A DNA stretch of 37,409 nucleotides. It comes from Comchoanobacter sp040266255. GTDB taxonomy: Bacteria; Pseudomonadota; Gammaproteobacteria; Comchoanobacterales; Comchoanobacteraceae. The notes beneath the pieces were generated by a model that had not been told where the DNA came from, ran no database searches, and saw nothing but the letters and a program-made list of their open reading frames with translations. The stretch lies in contig JBDQEV010000010.1 of NCBI GenBank assembly GCA_040266255.1, forward strand, positions 1-37,409. Reading direction: 5' to 3'. Of this stretch, positions 34,460-37,409 are shown piece after piece. A program made the position numbers and the translations under genes. How positions within the stretch are numbered: position 1 is the stretch's first letter; each line of letters opens with the position of its first letter.

Positions 34460-37409
34460 TCAAGGTTGAATCTTGCCTCCCTCCATCGCTACTGATTCTA
34501 AATACTTACTACCAAAAAGTTCTTCACATATCTCTCCAATACCTTTAAAGACCAACCCAGAATCATGTCGCAATTTATTCCGCATTTGCACATACCCCTT
34601 AATCTCGCTCTCTACATCTAAGCAATCACGAGCACCTAACTTCTCCAGCAATAAGCGCTTCTTGTCTGCTGCGCTCCAAAGCTTTGTCAATGTAAATAGT
34701 GCATCAACTTTACTATAAGCAACAATAAGACTCTCTGCTCCTAAATCAGTATGAGCATTACTGCAGCGGTGAAGGAATTCAAGTGCTTGCTTCAATAGCT
34801 CTTTTGGTCTTTTGCCACTTTTACTCAAGCTATCCCAAAGGAACTTACTCTCCTCTTTTGCCTCAAGTCGAACAATCCCATTCACTAAGCTGGCTAATTT
34901 ATCCATACAGTCTGTATAACTTATTTGCGGATCATTAATAACTGTAAACATCTTATCAATTAAACTTGAGTCCTCTACCGTATAAAACTGAAGCTGATGG
35001 CCTAGTAAATCATGTAACTCTCCATGCTCACGAGATAAGAAACCATCTCCTTTTAATGCAGCCACGTAATGCCTAATTAACCCTCGTTTTACTGCAACCT
35101 CTTCTGCACCTGCACATTTGCTGTCAGATATTTTTCGTGCTGCATCTTTAATCCCTTCTAGGCATACTCTCTGGGCATCATGGATCACTAATTCACCAAC
35201 CACATGCCTTACAGCAGGCTTTGGTCCTCCGGCAGTACTCACTACTGCCTCCCTCAATACTTCTGCCTTAACAGCCCTGGATGCTAGAGCAATACTGCTT
35301 TTACATAACAATCTGATTTTACTAATCCATTTCGTAGGGTTTAAGTTTTGCTGCATCCTTTTAATGCGAAGAAATTCTTCCCAATACTTTGCAAGCTCAT
35401 CCGGGAATTTCTTCTTCACACTTTTGAAATGCGCCGTAGCTAATGCGAACTCTTCATCTATCTCACGATAGTGACTAACTGCATCTCTAAACTTCATTAT
35501 TTTACGCATAGACTCTTCCTCACTGCCAGTTAAGCTTACGTGTTTAGCTAGATCTTTTTTAGCGCCAATCAATTGACTTAGTTTACTAAAACTAGATTCC
35601 AAAGCAGTGATCGAATCTTTTGGGTTAAGTGGATCTAGAACAATTTCTTTAGGTATTTGTTCACACTTTACCTCCATACATTCAACGAATTGGTTTGTCA
35701 TTTGTAACCACACATCATCCGGTTTAGGGCTTCCTTCTCCTAATGCCCATTTATCTTTTTGCTCGTTACACTCTTCCAATTCCCTTCCAGACCGTTTTAA
35801 TAAATGATCCCTCACAAAGTCAAGGGCCTTTTCTTGAGTTCTGGTGTATTGACCAACAATTTCTTCAACCCTTCCCTTTTTTTCTTTCAAGCACTCAGAA
35901 CCTTCTATCCACTCTCTACCAAGTTCTTCAACCAATAATTTCCCACTCTTATTTATTTTAAATGCCATAGAATTTAATGCTTCCTCTAAGTCTTTTTTCA
36001 TTGTTACTGCCTTATGGTTTAATTCCCCGGCTTTTTCAGATAACTGAGTGAGACAAACATTTACGAATAACAAACCTGGATACTTTCCTAGCCACCGATT
36101 TAAAGAATCTATCATACCCTTCATCTCTAAAGTCTGTTGCTCTATAGTCTGAATAAGCAGATTAAATTTCTCTTTGAGTTCCTGAGGTTGTTTTCTCATC
36201 AACGCTGCAAAACTCTGAATGCATACCGACTCTTTAATAATATCCTCAGAACTTTTAATGCTAATAGCTCTTTTTTCTAGATAATCTAGGAAATATCCAG
36301 CATCAACAAAGCAACCACTATCCAGCCGAATATCTTCATCGAGTAATATAGATCCATCCGAATCTAGCTTGATAGAAGACAAGCCTGACTTTCTCCAAAC
36401 TGTTTTCTTATTAATCCCTTCTTTTTCCATTTGTTGCTTCTCTAAAACAAGAGCAGTCTCCTGTAAAATAGCATCTGAATTAGAACGTATACATTCTGGC
36501 CGTTGGGAAAAATCTATAGTAATACTTAGAAAGGATTTTGCCTTACCATGGCCCATTTTTTCGCTTAACTGTTTAATATGATCTGCCAGTAAATCTATAT
36601 ATTTTTGATTAAAAGAATTGATAAACTTAGGAACGTTAAAAAAACACTTTACAGCTTTGGCAATCATATACTTGGCTAATGCATGGACAGAGTCTCCAGT
36701 AAAATCTAGTTTAACTTTAACACCAACCCCTTTGATAGCTGATTGAGCACTGTTTCTTAATGTTCTTTCCAAATATTCTATGAGCTCTGGATTACTTGCC
36801 TGTAACAAAAGCTTCGTAGTCTCTATCTGACCTGCATTAGCAGCCAGCATCAACGCAGTTAAACGACTGCTATCAGCGTGATCAACAGTAGCCCCTTGAT
36901 CAAGTAAATACGCAACCGTTTCTTTATGACCTTTTCTAGAAGCACACATCAACGCAGTACCACCAGTATGATCAACTTGGTCAACTGCAGCCCCTTTTTC
37001 AAGCAAGCATTCAATAACTTCTGAATGACCTCGCAGAGAAGCCTGCATCAGCGCAGTAAAACCCAAATTGGCAGCTTGATTAACTACAGCTCCTTTATCA
37101 ATCAAAAACGCCACCATTTCTGAATGACCTGCTTGAGAAGCCACAATCAGCGCAGTAGCACCAATATGATCAGCTTGATCAATTGCTACCCCCTTTTCAA
37201 GTAAATACGCAACAGACTCTTTATGACCATTTTCTGCAGCATATATCAATGCAGTATCGCCATTACTATCAGCATGATCAACTTCAGCCCCTTTATCCAG
37301 CAAATATGCAACAGTTTCTGTATGACCATCTTCTGCAGCATACATCAACGAAGTCTTACCATACCTATCCACATCATTAACATCTGCCCCTTTTTTAATC
37401 AGCTTTTCA
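34460..37409 (-). CDS. Giant ankyrin-repeat protein (5' end outside window)
   Basis: The frame is open to the window edge, at least 983 residues. The upstream codons already read LIKKGADVN, an ankyrin end, so the GTG at 37372 is not the start. Counting from that GTG, six 33-residue ankyrin repeats occupy about residues 2-195 (TALIYAAENGHKESVAYLLE is typical). About 770 helical residues follow, partly coiled-coil-like and of unknown family. Near the C-terminus QMRNKLRHDSG contains RNKLRH (931-936), the RX4-6H pattern of HEPN RNases with the usual polar residue after Arg. RDAVSH (629-634) fits too. The layout is that of a host-directed effector or a toxin, but no secretion signal is visible in this part. 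A 168-base gap without genes follows before 34291. Confidence 0.85.
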   Translation of the reverse strand, partial: EKLIKKGADVNDVDRYGKTSLMYAAEDGHTETVAYLLDKGAEVDHADSNGDTALIYAAENGHKESVAYLLEKGVAIDQADHIGATALIVASQAGHSEMVAFLIDKGAVVNQAANLGFTALMQASLRGHSEVIECLLEKGAAVDQVDHTGGTALMCASRKGHKETVAYLLDQGATVDHADSSRLTALMLAANAGQIETTKLLLQASNPELIEYLERTLRNSAQSAIKGVGVKVKLDFTGDSVHALAKYMIAKAVKCFFNVPKFINSFNQKYIDLLADHIKQLSEKMGHGKAKSFLSITIDFSQRPECIRSNSDAILQETALVLEKQQMEKEGINKKTVWRKSGLSSIKLDSDGSILLDEDIRLDSGCFVDAGYFLDYLEKRAISIKSSEDIIKESVCIQSFAALMRKQPQELKEKFNLLIQTIEQQTLEMKGMIDSLNRWLGKYPGLLFVNVCLTQLSEKAGELNHKAVTMKKDLEEALNSMAFKINKSGKLLVEELGREWIEGSECLKEKKGRVEEIVGQYTRTQEKALDFVRDHLLKRSGRELEECNEQKDKWALGEGSPKPDDVWLQMTNQFVECMEVKCEQIPKEIVLDPLNPKDSITALESSFSKLSQLIGAKKDLAKHVSLTGSEEESMRKIMKFRDAVSHYREIDEEFALATAHFKSVKKKFPDELAKYWEEFLRIKRMQQNLNPTKWISKIRLLCKSSIALASRAVKAEVLREAVVSTAGGPKPAVRHVVGELVIHDAQRVCLEGIKDAARKISDSKCAGAEEVAVKRGLIRHYVAALKGDGFLSREHGELHDLLGHQLQFYTVEDSSLIDKMFTVINDPQISYTDCMDKLASLVNGIVRLEAKEESKFLWDSLSKSGKRPKELLKQALEFLHRCSNAHTDLGAESLIVAYSKVDALFTLTKLWSAADKKRLLLEKLGARDCLDVESEIKGYVQMRNKLRHDSGLVFKGIGEICEELFGSKYLESVAMEGGKIQP
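36775..37409. repeat. 99-base tandem repeats encoding ankyrin units
   Basis: Six complete 99-base units and part of a seventh encode the ankyrin repeats. Stretches such as TTTATGACC and GCAACAGT recur in register, and neighbouring units are close enough at DNA level for unequal recombination. Units nearer the window edge are more alike than the last one (about 36785-36875), which has drifted most. Confidence 0.8.

Noticed and set aside
36369..36581. Plus-strand frames opposite the giant ankyrin gene
   Set aside because: All are shadows of the long minus-strand frame, with no start signals of their own.
36775..37409. CRISPR array
   Set aside because: The regular repeat is an in-frame 99-base ankyrin unit without spacers; no cas gene is present in the window.

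Overview
The window looks like chromosome from a low-GC gammaproteobacterium, probably host-associated. Markers of that class include yggX, bamD divergent from rluD, ubiG, and a ppa/tRNA-Phe/yggX block. Ankyrin-repeat and Sel1-like genes, one remnant of a membrane-anchored gene and a decayed duplication suggest an intracellular lifestyle, perhaps in or near Legionellales/Coxiella-like lineages. That placement is inference; no marker here fixes the family.

Layout. 1-1092: debris of an accessory gene with a partial, degenerate duplication running into the 3' end of acyP. 1093-4540 (minus): acyP, mutL, recX and recA, tightly packed, divergent from mutS (4708-7212, plus), so mismatch repair and recombination sit together. 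7213-9384: a small accessory island on the minus strand (short acidic protein, Sel1-like protein, ankyrin-like membrane protein) with several inverted repeats. 9388-10228: ppa, tRNA-Phe(GAA) and yggX. 10228-14399 (minus): malic enzyme, a periplasmic M16 protease and a small membrane protein, probably one operon with yggX. 14454-16469 (minus): groES-groEL with a terminator. 16589-20923 (plus): dapE, a CorC-like CBS protein, leuS. 20920-21717 (minus): an HSDL2-like SDR. 21889-23838 (plus): YccA-type membrane protein, a 91-nt palindromic element, a stand-alone HPt protein, ubiG. 23791-26789: an unknown gene, a Mth938-like protein, bamD, rluD. 26779-31446: outer-membrane-like protein, DegP/DegQ protease, UMF1-type transporter, gltX. 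31603-37409 (minus): a two-domain VOC protein, two overlapping unknown genes, and a very large ankyrin protein that runs off the window.

Most genes are housekeeping: repair, protein folding and quality control, tRNA charging, lysine/peptidoglycan precursor synthesis, ubiquinone and outer-membrane assembly. The most notable signals are: (i) the ankyrin protein, whose C-terminal part carries HEPN-like RX4H motifs; (ii) a LeuRS with altered residues in its editing pocket; (iii) a GroEL with substitutions at normally near-invariant nucleotide-pocket positions; (iv) the palindromic element after yccA; (v) the effector-like island and debris, in which two proteins share a C-terminal membrane anchor. 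All comparisons were made by eye from memory of the families; no alignment or database search was run.
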